Below, piece by piece: positions 53,863 through 62,628 of a stretch of 64,000 nucleotides of DNA. The stretch covers positions 3,038,001 to 3,102,000 of the forward strand of contig NZ_FMHU01000001.1 in assembly GCF_900091415.1 (NCBI RefSeq). Direction: 5' to 3'. The position numbers and the translations under genes are program-made. This DNA comes from Micromonospora inyonensis (GTDB lineage Bacteria > Actinomycetota > Actinomycetes > Mycobacteriales > Micromonosporaceae). The notes beneath the pieces are model-generated. The model was not told the DNA's origin. It did no database searches and was given only the letters and a program-made list of their open reading frames with translations. Within the stretch, counting starts at the first letter, position 1. Each line of letters starts with the position of its first letter.

Positions 53863-55347
53863 TTGCAGTCGATCCAGCGCGTCCAACCTCCAAAATCCCC
53901 AGGTTCGCCGAATACCTGCCCCAGGGAGGCCGTCATTTTCCGGGTCGCCGAAGCCATGCGCAAATTCTCCGGCCGCATCAAGGGTTTCGGGCGGCCCTTT
54001 ACCGGGCCGCCCCGCTCCCTGACCCGATTATTGGAGGTGGAGCTACCGCCGCCCGTACCGAGGATCCGGCGGATCCTCAAGAACCCCCGCGTCATGCCCT
54101 ACCACCGCCTGATCGTGCTGGTCGTGGCGGCTAACGTGGCGGTGGGCTGGTACGCCGTGGCATCGGGCGGCTGGTGGGCCGGTCAGGCTACGGCCCTGAC
54201 ATCGATAGAAACCGTCGCCCTGGCGAACGTGACGCTGGCCGTCGTCGTCCGCCAGCAGTGGCTCGTCAACGCGCTGTTCTGGCTGGCCACCCGCGCACCC
54301 ACGACCTGGCCGTTGCCGGTCCGCTGGGCGCTGGCGAAGATCTATCACTTCGGCGGACTGCACGTCGGCGCGGCCGTGTCAGGAACGACGTGGTATCTGG
54401 TCTTCGTCGTATCGCTGATGTACGACCACCTGCGCCAGCGGGGACACGTGCCGGTCCCCAACCTCGTCGTCTCCGGCGCGCTGGTGACGCTCTTCGTGGT
54501 CATGAGCATCCTGGCCGTGCCACCGTTGCGAGTCAGGGCGCACGACACTTTCGAGGTAACGCACCGGTTCTGTGGTTGGGCTGCGCTGGCGCTCGCCTGG
54601 ATCAACACCGTGCTGTCCGTCACCACCCAGCACGGCGGCGCGTACGCGCTGCTGACCACGCCGACCGTATGGCTACTCACGATGGCCACCGTGTCCGTCG
54701 CGTTGCCCTGGCTGCTCCTGCGCAAGGTCCGCGTCGATACCGAGCGGCCCTCCGCCCACGTGGCGGTGGTCAACCTCGACAGCCCGAGCCAGCCGCTCAT
54801 CGGATCGACCCAGATGGTCAGTCGGCGACCACTGCTGGAATGGCATTCGTTCGCGAATATCTCTGCGCCTGAAGAGTCTTCCGGTGGCCACCGCATGGTC
54901 GTCTCCAGAGCCGGCGACTGGACCTCGGACTTCATCGACAATCCGCCAACGCACCTGTGGGTACGGGGGATGCCGACCGCGGGCATGGCCAATGTCGCGC
55001 CGCTCTTCCGGAAGGTGCTCTTTGTCGCCACCGGCAGCGGAATCGGCCCCGTGCTCGCCCACCTCCTGACCGGTGAGGTGTCGTCCCATCTGGTCTGGGT
55101 GACCCGCAATCCGCGTAGGACGTACGGCGCACTGGTCGACGAGGTGCTGGCGGCGCAGCCCGACGCGGTCATCTGGGACACCGACGCGTACGGCAAACCC
55201 GATATGCTCCGGCTGGCGTACGGGGCGTACGCCACCTTCGGCGCGGAAGCGGTCATCTGCGTCGCGAACAAGAAAGTCACCTGGCAGGTGGTGCACGGCC
55301 TGGAGCTGGTCGGGGTCCCGGCCTACGGGCCGATCTGGGACGCGTAG
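53863..55347 (+). CDS. ferric-reductase-like membrane protein with NAD-binding-type C-terminus
   Basis: The ~494-residue product has six predicted helices between about 80 and 290: LIVLVVAANVAVGWYAV, ETVALANVTLAVVVRQQWL, VGAAVSGTTWYLVFVVS, ALVTLFVVMSILAVPPL, FCGWAALALAWINTVLS and LLTMATVSVALPWLLL, with paired histidines (KIYHFGGLHVG, THRF) that could ligate haem. The C-terminus has VLFVATGSGIGPVLAHLL, like the nucleotide site of ferredoxin/ferric reductases. The FAD domain between them is weak. ATG 53863 lacks a good ribosome site; GGGAGG at 53926 would fit an ATT or ATG (53957) start. Possibly transmembrane electron transfer. Confidence 0.6.
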   Translation: MQSIQRVQPPKSPGSPNTCPREAVIFRVAEAMRKFSGRIKGFGRPFTGPPRSLTRLLEVELPPPVPRIRRILKNPRVMPYHRLIVLVVAANVAVGWYAVASGGWWAGQATALTSIETVALANVTLAVVVRQQWLVNALFWLATRAPTTWPLPVRWALAKIYHFGGLHVGAAVSGTTWYLVFVVSLMYDHLRQRGHVPVPNLVVSGALVTLFVVMSILAVPPLRVRAHDTFEVTHRFCGWAALALAWINTVLSVTTQHGGAYALLTTPTVWLLTMATVSVALPWLLLRKVRVDTERPSAHVAVVNLDSPSQPLIGSTQMVSRRPLLEWHSFANISAPEESSGGHRMVVSRAGDWTSDFIDNPPTHLWVRGMPTAGMANVAPLFRKVLFVATGSGIGPVLAHLLTGEVSSHLVWVTRNPRRTYGALVDEVLAAQPDAVIWDTDAYGKPDMLRLAYGAYATFGAEAVICVANKKVTWQVVHGLELVGVPAYGPIWDA

Positions 55348-55435
55348 CCGGCGGGAACCGACGTTGCCCGGCCGGGCGCCGTTGCACCGCGACCCGGGGC
55401 GGGCGGGAGTCGACCGAGTACGGTCCAGGGCCGGT

Positions 55436-55990
55436 TCAGGTGTGCGGTGGCCAGCACGGCACGGCGGGTCCGGGCCCCGCCCCGGGGCGGCGTGCAGCCG
55501 GCTGGCCCCGTCCACCTCGTGCAGTTACCCGGTGGCCCGCAGCGGCTCGACCACGTACGTGCGGGCGTCGTCGCCGTCGGGCAGGGCGGCCACTCTGCTC
55601 AGGCTCGGTGATCAACTCGCCGGAGACGAACCGTCCCGCCTGGTCGTAGTACATTGCGACGAGCTGCGAGGAGTCGAACAACCAGTAGTCGTAGTGCGGC
55701 AACCCGGCCGGCCAGTCGTCACCGGCGACACCGATGAGGCGGACGTCCTCGCCCGCCTCGACGGTGTGCTCGTAGGCCCAGCCACACTCGAACCGGACGT
55801 AGTCCGACAGCGGCTCGACGACGACATGAACCCGGTGCATGCGCTTGCCGGCCGACACCGCCGCCCGCACGGTGTCGCACCAGGCTGCGATGCCGGGAAA
55901 CTCTCCGCGGGTTTGACCCGCCAGGAATCGGGCGAACTCCTCCTGCTCGTACGACACGTCGTACCGCTGAAGCGTCTCACAACCGAGCAT
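55436..55990 (-). pseudogene. DUF6879-like protein fragment
   Basis: The minus frame reads ETLQRYDVSYEQEEFARFLA, VVEPLSDYVRFECGWAYEHT, EAGEDVRLIGVAGDDW and WLFDSSQLVAMYYDQAGRFV, matching the actinobacterial DUF6879 family that often accompanies XRE regulators. The first ~30 residues are absent at the junction near 55990 with a plus-strand SDR fragment, and the tail runs on abnormally after LITEPE. Likely a truncated gene. Confidence 0.6.
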
Positions 55991-56004
55991 CCACTGTCGG
56001 GGGC

Positions 56005-56569
56005 CGGTGGCGACCCGGCCGGCATCCAGGAGATCACCCAGGAGGGGGCGGACCGGACGCTCCGGCTCCTGGCCACGTCGGTGATCCTCGGCCACCGGTA
56101 CGCCGCGCGCCAGTTCGTCCGGCAGGGCACCGGCGGTTCGATCATCTCCACCAGCTCGGTCGCCGGGTTGCAGGGCGGGCAGTCGACGCTGGGGTACACG
56201 GCGGCCAAGCACGCCGTCGTCGGCATCGTCCGGGAGGCGACCGCCCAGCTCGCGCCGCTGGGCATCCGGTCCAACGCGGTCGCGCCGGGCATCACGATGA
56301 CCGGCATCATGGGTCCGGCGTTCGGCGTGCCCCGTGAGCGGGACGAGGAGTTCAAGGCGTTCCTCGCCACCGAACTGGCCGACAAGCAGCCGATCGGGCG
56401 GGTCGGTCAACCGGAGGACATCGCCAAGGCGGTGCTCTTCCTGGCCAGCGACGACGCCGAGTGGATCACCGGTGTGGTGCTTCCCGTCGACGGCGGCCAG
56501 ACCGCGATCAGCATGGGCGGCTGGCTCGCCGCCGCCGGGCAGGCCGGCGCGGACTTCGTCTCCCGGTAG
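56005..56569 (+). pseudogene. short-chain dehydrogenase, C-terminal part only
   Basis: From about 56005 the plus frame reads LRLLATSVILGHRYAARQFV, IISTSSVAGLQGGQSTLGYT with AAKHAVVG (catalytic S, Y and K), LAPLGIRSNAVAPGITMTGI and FLASDDAEWITGVVLPVDGG. The N-terminal cofactor half is missing; the frame upstream belongs antisense to a DUF6879 fragment. It is the 3' counterpart type of the SDR head at 40138, but the two do not look like halves of one gene. Confidence 0.75.
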
Positions 56570-56611
56570 ACCCGCCGTACCGCAGTGGCCCGACCTCGGG
56601 TGCGGGGCCGG

Positions 56612-57478
56612 TCAGAACAGGGTCAGCGGCTCGACCGGGCTTGGCTCGACCGGGATCGGCTCGGGCAGGGGCGTCAGGCCGGGTACGCGTGCGCGTACCT
56701 CGTCGTGGAAACGGCGGGCGAGCACGGGCGCGTCGGCGTTGTCCGGGGTGTGGACGAACACGGTGGGGGAGCGGCCCTCCCGCAGCCACCCGGCCACCAC
56801 GTCGATCCAGTGCTGCCAGCCCTCGACCGTCCGGGCGGTGTCGTCGCGGCCGAGGTACCGGACGATCGGCCGCTCGGTGAGCGCGTGCGTGCGCAGCGGC
56901 ATACGTGGTTTCTTCGTCCAGGCGTCCCGTTCCGCGTCGCTGGTCGGCGGGCTCTGGAAGAAGGCGGTGGTGTCGAAGGGGATCCACTCGGCGTCGGCGT
57001 CGGTGAGCACCCCTTCGAGGAGTCGTACCGCCCGGGGGTCGTCGAAGAACGCGGGGTGGCGGACCTCGACCGCGTACCGGTGGGTGGTAGGAAGCCGGCG
57101 CAGGAAGCGGGCGAGGGTGGGCACGTCGGCGGGGGCGAACGAGCCGGGGAGCTGGATCCAGAGGGCGTGCGCCCGTGGGCCGAGCGGTTCGATCGCGTGC
57201 AGGAAGGCGCGGAGTGGTTCGTCGGCGCCGTCGAGCCGGTGGTCGTGCGTGACGGTCCGGGGCAGTTTCAGCACGAACCGGAAGCCGGGGTCAGTCTGGT
57301 CGGCCCAGGTGGCGACGGTCTCCCGGGCCGGGGTGGCGTAGAAGGTGGTGTTCCCCTCGACCGCGTCGCACCAGCCGGCGTAGTGCCGCAGCCGCTCGTG
57401 GGCCGGGAGCGGGTGCGGCAGGATCCGCCCCTGCCACGCCTTGAGCGTCCACATCGCGCACCCCACGTGCAGCCGCAT
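56612..57478 (-). CDS. DUF72 domain protein
   Basis: A 288-residue protein with the DUF72 TIM-barrel pattern: RLHVGCAMWTLKAWQGRILP, CDAVEGNTTFYATPARETV, FRFVLKLPRTVTHDHRL, LWIQLPGSFAP, YAVEVRHPAFFDD, and FVHTPDNADAPVLARRFH. ATG 57478 follows GGAAGC and matches the family start better than ATG 57514. Function is not established; a nucleic-acid or sugar-phosphate enzyme has been suggested for the fold. Confidence 0.85.
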   Translation of the reverse strand: MRLHVGCAMWTLKAWQGRILPHPLPAHERLRHYAGWCDAVEGNTTFYATPARETVATWADQTDPGFRFVLKLPRTVTHDHRLDGADEPLRAFLHAIEPLGPRAHALWIQLPGSFAPADVPTLARFLRRLPTTHRYAVEVRHPAFFDDPRAVRLLEGVLTDADAEWIPFDTTAFFQSPPTSDAERDAWTKKPRMPLRTHALTERPIVRYLGRDDTARTVEGWQHWIDVVAGWLREGRSPTVFVHTPDNADAPVLARRFHDEVRARVPGLTPLPEPIPVEPSPVEPLTLF

Positions 57479-58359
57479 GCTTCCGGATTCCTTCCCGTCG
57501 ACGTGTCCGGACACGGTATACGCCCCTCCCGCTGACCCCGGACGGCCGGACGCGGCTGGCGCCGGCGTCGGCGGGCACGGTGTCCGACTCGTTGGCTGAC
57601 CCGGAGGTTCGACGCCGACCCGGCTACGGGGTGGGCGGCGTCGCCCTCTTCCACGGACACTTCACGGTCCGCACCGACGTGCTGACCCTCCGGATCAGCC
57701 GGGGCGGGCAACCCCAACCGGCACGGTGAGCGGCTCCGGACGGTCGGCCAGGGTGCGGTGAGGTCCCCCCCGGCCGGTCGGTCCGCCGCCGCGCCCGGCG
57801 TGCCGTCCCGAAGCGTCGCCCGGACCCGCATCAGCGCGAAACCGAGCAGGTTCAGCCCGCGCCACCGGGCCGGGTCGGCGGCGGCCGGGTGGTCGGCGGC
57901 CAGGCCGATGCCCCAGATCCGGTCCAGCGGACTCGCCTCGACCAGCACCCGGCTCCCGGTGCCGAGCAGGAACGCCCGCAGGCCGGGGTGCTGGCCGAAC
58001 TTGGCGAGGTTGGCGGCCACCACGATCTCGAACCGGCGTTCCCGCCAGGTCTGCTCGTCGAAGCCGGCGACCTGACGGCCGAGGGTCTTGGCCTGGTTCG
58101 GGTGCGCCACCGTGAGCACCCTGCCGGCGGTCACCCGGTCGCCGAAGAGCATCGCCTTGGCCCACATCATGTAGTGCTCGGCGGTGGCGAAGCGGGTCCC
58201 GTCCACGGTGAACGGCGCCGGCCACCACTGGCTCAGGCAACCGGGCCCGGCGGTGCCGTCGGGCCGGGCCCGGTGCCCCCAGAAGAACAGGAACTTCGGG
58301 GTACGCCCGGCACGTACCTCGGCGGTCAGTTCGGCGACGCTCCACACCTGCGCGGACAT
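57268..58359 (-). CDS. NADAR family protein with abnormal C-terminal extension
   Basis: Residues 1-180 match NADAR (YbiA-like) N-glycosidases, which hydrolyse riboflavin-pathway intermediates or ADP-ribosyl products: KFLFFWGH, CLSQWWPAPFTVDGTRFATA with the EHYMMWAKAMLFGD signature, AHPNQAKTLGRQV, FDEQTWRERRFEIVVAANLA and WGIGLAADHP. Homology ends near 57820. The frame then continues 180 residues of low-quality, Arg/Pro-rich sequence into the DUF72 gene. A run of seven C at 57755-57761 (G on the coding strand) lies just behind the domain; one base less or more there would give an early stop, e.g. at 57695. The true end is probably there. Confidence 0.75.
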   Translation of the reverse strand: MSAQVWSVAELTAEVRAGRTPKFLFFWGHRARPDGTAGPGCLSQWWPAPFTVDGTRFATAEHYMMWAKAMLFGDRVTAGRVLTVAHPNQAKTLGRQVAGFDEQTWRERRFEIVVAANLAKFGQHPGLRAFLLGTGSRVLVEASPLDRIWGIGLAADHPAAADPARWRGLNLLGFALMRVRATLRDGTPGAAADRPAGGDLTAPWPTVRSRSPCRLGLPAPADPEGQHVGADREVSVEEGDAAHPVAGSASNLRVSQRVGHRARRRRRQPRPAVRGQREGRIPCPDTSTGRNPEACGCTWGARCGRSRRGRGGSCRTRSRPTSGCGTTPAGATRSRGTPPSTPPRPGRPSPPGPTRLTPASGSC

Positions 58360-58423
58360 GCCGGCAAGCGTGGCCCACGACGTACGCTGCCGCCTCCGGA
58401 TTACCGGGCGGGCGGGTGACCGG

Positions 58424-59404
58424 TCAGCCCCACAGCTCCGGGGTGGGCGGGCTGAGCCAGCCGTCCACGCAGGGCATCGACGGCTGCACGTCCTCGGTGA
58501 GGATCAGGTGCCCGGCGATGTCCCGGAACTCTGCGTGATGGGCGACCTGGAAGGCCGCGGCGGAGGCGAGCGAGGTGGCCGCGAAGCAGCCGACCATGAT
58601 GCGCAGGTCGCGCTGCCGGGCCTGGGCGACGATCCGCAGCGCGGCGGTGAGGCCGCCGCACTTGTCGAGTTTGATGTTCACCCCGTCGTAGAGTTCGGCG
58701 ATCCGGGGCAGGTCCTCCTCGGCGTAGAACGACTCGTCCGCGATCAGGGGCACCGGCCGGGGTAGCCCCCGCAGCGCCTCCTCGTGCTCGGGCCGGACCG
58801 GTTGCTCCACCATCCGGACGTCGTGCCGGGCGAGCACCGGCAGCATCGCCACCAGCCGCTCCGGCGTCCAGCCGCAGTTGACGTCCACCACCAGCTCGGC
58901 GTCGGGCCGGTGGGCTCGGGTCAGCTCCAGTCGTTCGACGTCCTCCTCCGAGCCGAGCTTCAGCTTCAGCGCGCGTCGGCCCTGGCTGTCCTTCAGTTCC
59001 TGGACGAACTGGGTCTCCCCGGCGAGGGAGACGGTGAGCATGTCCTCGACCGGGGTGGGCTCGGGCAGGCCGATCGTCTGCCACACCCGGCGTCCGCTGC
59101 GCTTGGCCTCCAGGTCCCAGAGGGCGGCGTCGACGGCGTTGCGCGCCGCGCCGGCCGGCAGCAGGGTGAGCAGGTCCTCCCGGCCGGCCCCCTGGCCGAT
59201 CGCGACCCGCGCCTGCTCCACCTGCTCGGCGGTGGCGGCCTTCGGGTCGGGGAACGGGCTCTCGAACAGGGTCGCCTCACCCCGGCCCCGGACGTCGCCG
59301 TCGCGCAGCTCCACCCGGACCAGGCGGGTGGCGAGCAGGCTCGCTCTCGCGAAGTGGTACGGCAACGAGAAGGGGATGTCGAGAAAGGCGTGGCTCAGCT
59401 CCAT
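58424..59404 (-). CDS. dipeptide epimerase-like enolase superfamily enzyme
   Basis: A 326-residue enzyme. The C-terminal barrel has the catalytic pair and metal ligands of L-Ala-D/L-Glu (dipeptide) epimerases: RALKLKLG (KxK), ELVVDVNCGW, RMVEQPV, LIADES and NIKLDKCGGL. The N-terminal capping domain is complete. It would epimerise the second residue of a dipeptide such as L-Ala-D-Glu from murein. ATG 59404 is the only reasonable start. Confidence 0.85.
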   Translation of the reverse strand: MELSHAFLDIPFSLPYHFARASLLATRLVRVELRDGDVRGRGEATLFESPFPDPKAATAEQVEQARVAIGQGAGREDLLTLLPAGAARNAVDAALWDLEAKRSGRRVWQTIGLPEPTPVEDMLTVSLAGETQFVQELKDSQGRRALKLKLGSEEDVERLELTRAHRPDAELVVDVNCGWTPERLVAMLPVLARHDVRMVEQPVRPEHEEALRGLPRPVPLIADESFYAEEDLPRIAELYDGVNIKLDKCGGLTAALRIVAQARQRDLRIMVGCFAATSLASAAAFQVAHHAEFRDIAGHLILTEDVQPSMPCVDGWLSPPTPELWG

Positions 59405-59533
59405 CGAGTCCTCAATCCGTCCGACGGCACGAGAAATCGATGGTATGTGATGTATGTGACGACGGGTCGCTCTCGGCCGACCAAGTTGTTTCCTCGCGGC
59501 CCCACCGCCGCCGTGCCCGCCGACCGTGGCGGA

Positions 59534-60052
59534 TCAGCGGTGGGCGGCCAGGAACTCGGCGAGCACCTGACTGTGGGTGGAGAAGGCGAGCTCGGTCGGC
59601 TCGGTGAGGACGAGCCACTCGGTCGACTCCGCCGTGGGAGCGGACGGGGGCAGGTCCTCCAACCGCCGGGTCGGCAGCGCCCCGAAGATCATTATCGTCC
59701 CGCCGCTCGGCGCGCTGTGCACGGCGACGAGCCGTACGCCGGCCGCCTCGCCGGTCAGGCCGGTCTCCTCCCACAGCTCGCGGACGAGCGCGTCCCGCCA
59801 CTCCTCGCCGTACTCGATGAAGCCGCCCGGTAGCGCGAGCAGCCCCCGGGCGGGCTCGATGTCGCGGCGCTGGACCACCACGCCGAGCCCGGTGGGGGTG
59901 AGCACCGGCTGGACGGCCACCGCCACCGGAAGGGGGTTACGCCAGGTGGTGTGGCCGCAGGCCGGACAGATCCGGGGCCAGCCCGCCCCGTCGGGGTAGG
60001 CGGTGCCGCAGCCGGAGCAGTGGGAGTGGGGTATGCCGCTCACCCGCAGCAC
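59534..60052 (-). CDS. Nudix hydrolase with N-terminal zinc ribbon
   Basis: A ~172-residue protein. HCSGCGTAYPDGAGWPRICP with a second CGH forms a four-cysteine ribbon, and the Nudix box is GGFIEYGEEWRDALVRELWE followed by ETGL. This layout recalls NADH pyrophosphatase-like and related NUDIX enzymes. GTG near residue 4 is an alternative start. No operon partner is obvious. Confidence 0.85.
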   Translation of the reverse strand: MLRVSGIPHSHCSGCGTAYPDGAGWPRICPACGHTTWRNPLPVAVAVQPVLTPTGLGVVVQRRDIEPARGLLALPGGFIEYGEEWRDALVRELWEETGLTGEAAGVRLVAVHSAPSGGTIMIFGALPTRRLEDLPPSAPTAESTEWLVLTEPTELAFSTHSQVLAEFLAAHR

Positions 60053-60086
60053 CCTACGCGGTCGCCGCCAGCCCGTCGCGCCGGTC

Positions 60087-60605
60087 TCAGGCCGGCGTGG
60101 GGAAGCCGTACCGGGCGGCGTGCTCGGGGTCGGCGGGGTCGATCTGGCGGAGCCCGGCGTCCGCGAGCCGCTTGTTGACCTCGTCGAGCCGCTCGCGCAC
60201 CAGGGTGGCCTCCTCGTCGGTGACGCGGCCCCGGTGCGGCTTGCCGGCGTGCTCGACGGTGCCGTAGTCGATCTTCTCGGCCGCCTTGCGGGCCTTCGGC
60301 GGGCGGACCCGCTCGGCGGTGCGCAGGAGCTGCGCCATCGGCGTCTCGGTCGACATCGCGTCGAACTCGCTGGCGGTCAGCACCACCCGGCGGGGCTCCC
60401 CGTCACCCTGCGGGTCGTGGATCTCCACCACGGCGACGTCGAGCGCGGCGTCGTCGATGCCCTCCACCTCGGACGGGCTGATCTCCAACTGAACGGGCCC
60501 GGTCACCAGGTCGGGGTGCTCCAGGACGACGACGCGGAACACCTGGTCGTCGGTCTCCAGGACCGTGCCGCTGAAGTCGGAGACGTGGATGGTCTTCTTG
60601 CCCAT
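60087..60605 (-). CDS. conserved hypothetical protein, 172 residues
   Basis: Starts MGKKTIHVSDFSGTVLETDD and has an acidic beta-rich N-terminal half (VQLEISPSEVEGID, VVEIHDPQGD). The C-terminal half is helical and basic, with AEKIDYGTVEHAGKPHRGRV and ERLDEVNKRLADAGLRQIDP. ATG 60605 is followed by clean coding bias. I believe homologues occur across actinobacteria, but I do not know a function. A DNA-associated role is only a guess from the basic C-terminal end. Confidence 0.7.
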   Translation of the reverse strand: MGKKTIHVSDFSGTVLETDDQVFRVVVLEHPDLVTGPVQLEISPSEVEGIDDAALDVAVVEIHDPQGDGEPRRVVLTASEFDAMSTETPMAQLLRTAERVRPPKARKAAEKIDYGTVEHAGKPHRGRVTDEEATLVRERLDEVNKRLADAGLRQIDPADPEHAARYGFPTPA

Positions 60606-61197
60606 GGACGGAGCTTCTCCTGTCGGTGGCCGTGCCGGAACGCAACGAACCTACCCGACAGGTGTGCTAAGACCTCCGTCGCGCGGGGGTCCGGGTGTGT
60701 CGCGCCCCCGGGTTCCGTGTCGGCGGTCCCCGGTTGCCCGTGCCGGGCTTCCGGAGCGACCGCCGTTCAGCGGGTGCCGAGGTGGCGGCGGGTGGAGACG
60801 TTGGCCGGGAGCCGGTTCAGCTCCGCCCACGACCGGTCGCCGGCACGCGGGCCCCGGCAGCCGTCGTACCGCGACTGTGTCGGCGGGGGCACGTCGTCCC
60901 GGAGGGTCGGCCAGAGCCGTCCCGTGTCGCGTTTGTCCTGATCGATCAGCTGTTTCGGCATGGCCGTACCATCCCAGAGAAAGTTGTCTATCTATGGAAA
61001 TTGGTGTGACGCGCGGCCGGTGCGTCCGGTTCCCGGATCGCGGTCGGCAATCATCGGTGATGTTCTCTGTCTGCTGTACCCGGGGTCGGGCGCTTCAACC
61101 ACGACGGTCAGATCCCGTCCCGCGCGGTGGGCGCCGGGGCGACGTACGGGTGGGCGATCGCCCGGCCGGCGGCGGCCGTGACGCGTACCGTGATCCG
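60606..61197. other. intergenic region around one small candidate gene
   Basis: Apart from the 64-residue minus-strand frame listed separately, nothing coding is supported. The A/T-richer stretch at about 60980-61005 (AAAGTTGTCTATCTATGG) is a plausible promoter area for the genes on either side. Confidence 0.4.
60767..60961 (-). CDS. small hypothetical protein, 64 residues
   Basis: ATG 60961 opens MPKQLIDQDKRDTGRLWPTL and the frame ends RLPANVSTRRHLGTR. Third positions are strongly G/C as in neighbouring genes, but no known family or strong ribosome site supports it. Polar and basic, no membrane segment. Confidence 0.4.
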   Translation of the reverse strand: MPKQLIDQDKRDTGRLWPTLRDDVPPPTQSRYDGCRGPRAGDRSWAELNRLPANVSTRRHLGTR

Positions 61198-61863
61198 ATG
61201 CTCGACAGGCGACTCCACCTGCATCTGGCGACCTGGCTCGGCCAGTGGCCGGCCGGGCCGGGACTCCACGTGGTCGGTTCCTGGCGCCGCGCGCACCCGG
61301 CCTGGGACCGCCGGCTCCGGCCGGCGGTCGCGGTGGCCGCCCCCGGCAGCGCGGTGCTCTCCGTGTCGCCGGAGCACGTCGCGGCGGTCCGGGCGCTGGC
61401 GGCGGACGGGCCGACCCCACGGCTGTGGTCGGCGCTGCCGGGCGCGGTCGGTCACCCCGGCCTGCCCCTTCGCGAGGGGGTGTTCCGCTGGTGCACCGCT
61501 CCCCACCCGCTTCCCGACGTGGGGGAGTGGGTCGACCCCACCGATCCCGGGTTCCCCTCCTGGCTGCACCTGTTCGACCGGGAGGTCCTGGTGGTGCGGG
61601 ACGCCGACGGGCACTACCTGGCGGGGGTCGGCGTCAAGCGGCACGACCGGTACGGCCACGAACTGGCCGTCGGGACCATGCCGGGCGCGCGGGGCCGGGG
61701 ACTGGCCCGCCGGCTGGTCGCCCAGGCGGCCCGTCGGGTGCTCGACGAGGGGGCGGTGCCGACGTACCTGCACGACCCCGACAACACCGCCTCGGCCCGG
61801 GTCGCCGCGGCGGCGGGCTTCCCCGACCGGGGCTGGCGCTCCCACATCGTCCATCCCGACTGA
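61198..61863 (+). CDS. GNAT family acetyltransferase
   Basis: A 221-residue protein starting at ATG 61198 (MLDRRLHLHLATWLGQWPAG). The C-terminal half has the GNAT acetyl-CoA site: ELAVGTMPGARGRGLARRLV with the R/Q-x-x-G-x-G/A loop, then YLHDPDNTASARVAAAAGFP. The N-terminal half probably binds the acceptor, which is unknown. A long hairpin follows the stop. Confidence 0.82.
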   Translation: MLDRRLHLHLATWLGQWPAGPGLHVVGSWRRAHPAWDRRLRPAVAVAAPGSAVLSVSPEHVAAVRALAADGPTPRLWSALPGAVGHPGLPLREGVFRWCTAPHPLPDVGEWVDPTDPGFPSWLHLFDREVLVVRDADGHYLAGVGVKRHDRYGHELAVGTMPGARGRGLARRLVAQAARRVLDEGAVPTYLHDPDNTASARVAAAAGFPDRGWRSHIVHPD

Positions 61864-61931
61864 CCGCCGGGACCGTCGTCCCCGGCCGGACTCAGCCGGG
61901 CGGCCGGCCCGGGTGGGCCGCCGCGCGCTGG

Positions 61932-61969
61932 CGCGGACCGTGGATCCCGGGCCGGATCCACGGTCCGCG
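61932..61969 (+). terminator. 16-bp stem hairpin between the GNAT and STAS genes
   Basis: CGCGGACCGTGGATCC at 61932-61947 pairs exactly with 61954-61969 around a CGGGCC loop, 68 bases after the GNAT stop. Strong GC hairpins without a U-tract are common actinobacterial terminators. The remaining 270 bases to the STAS gene include an A/T-richer stretch (GTCCAAAAATGGAC at 62078-62091, an inverted repeat) that may be the STAS promoter or operator. Confidence 0.6.
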
Positions 61970-62241
61970 GCCTCTTCCCCCCAGGTCCGAGGAGGCGTCG
62001 GGCGACCGGACATCCCGGTGAGGTAACGCTATGTGTCGAAGTGGTCCCCGACAAGCCCCCAAAAGGCGCGTAGAGCTGTCCAAAAATGGACTTGACCTGG
62101 GATTATCTGGTTCTTCGGGGTGCGGGTCGCCGGTGACGCACGGTACGAATCGCCGGTGTTCCATGGCCCGACGGCGGGCCGGTGGATAGGGTCGCGGCGA
62201 GCGGGCCGGACGCGGCCGTGGTACGGAGGCGGTGAGCGGTC

Positions 62242-62592
62242 ATGGAGGTGCGGGTGCGGGACACCGGCCGGGGCGACGTCGTGCTGAGCCCGGCGGGTGA
62301 GATCGACATGTCCACCGTCGGCACGCTGGAGACCGCGCTGACCGCCGCGCTGAACCGGCCCGACCTGCGGGAGTGCCTGGTCGACCTGGCCGAGGTCACC
62401 TTCCTCGACTCGACCGGCCTGCGGGTGCTGATCGAGGGGTTCAGCCTGGCGCAGGAGCGGGGCCGGTCGCTGCGGGTCGCCAATCCGCAGCCGGTGGTCG
62501 AGCGGGTCCTGCGGATCACCTCGGTCGGCCCGCTGCTGGGGCTGCCGGACGTGGCCACCCCACTGCCGCCCGACGCCCGTTGGCTGGGCTGA
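62242..62592 (+). CDS. STAS-domain anti-sigma-factor antagonist
   Basis: A 116-residue STAS protein: VVLSPAGEIDMSTVGTLE, LVDLAEVTFLDSTGLRVLIE and LRITSVGPLLGLP. The serine in FLDSTGL is the phosphorylation site of SpoIIAA/RsbV-type antagonists, which release sigma factors by binding anti-sigma kinases. No partner kinase or sigma gene is in the window. Confidence 0.85.
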   Translation: MEVRVRDTGRGDVVLSPAGEIDMSTVGTLETALTAALNRPDLRECLVDLAEVTFLDSTGLRVLIEGFSLAQERGRSLRVANPQPVVERVLRITSVGPLLGLPDVATPLPPDARWLG

Positions 62593-62628
62593 GCCGCCTC
62601 GGCACCCTCCGGTGGGCGGTACCGCCGG

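Noticed and set aside
40138..56569. The SDR head (40138) and SDR tail (56005-56569) as two halves of one split gene
   Set aside because: The residues at the two broken ends do not join into a continuous family sequence, and the pieces look like different SDR subfamilies.
60565..61197. Upstream extension of the GNAT gene in the same frame
   Set aside because: The extension is Arg/Pro/Gly-rich, lacks motifs and overlaps another gene; acetyltransferase homology starts at ATG 61198.
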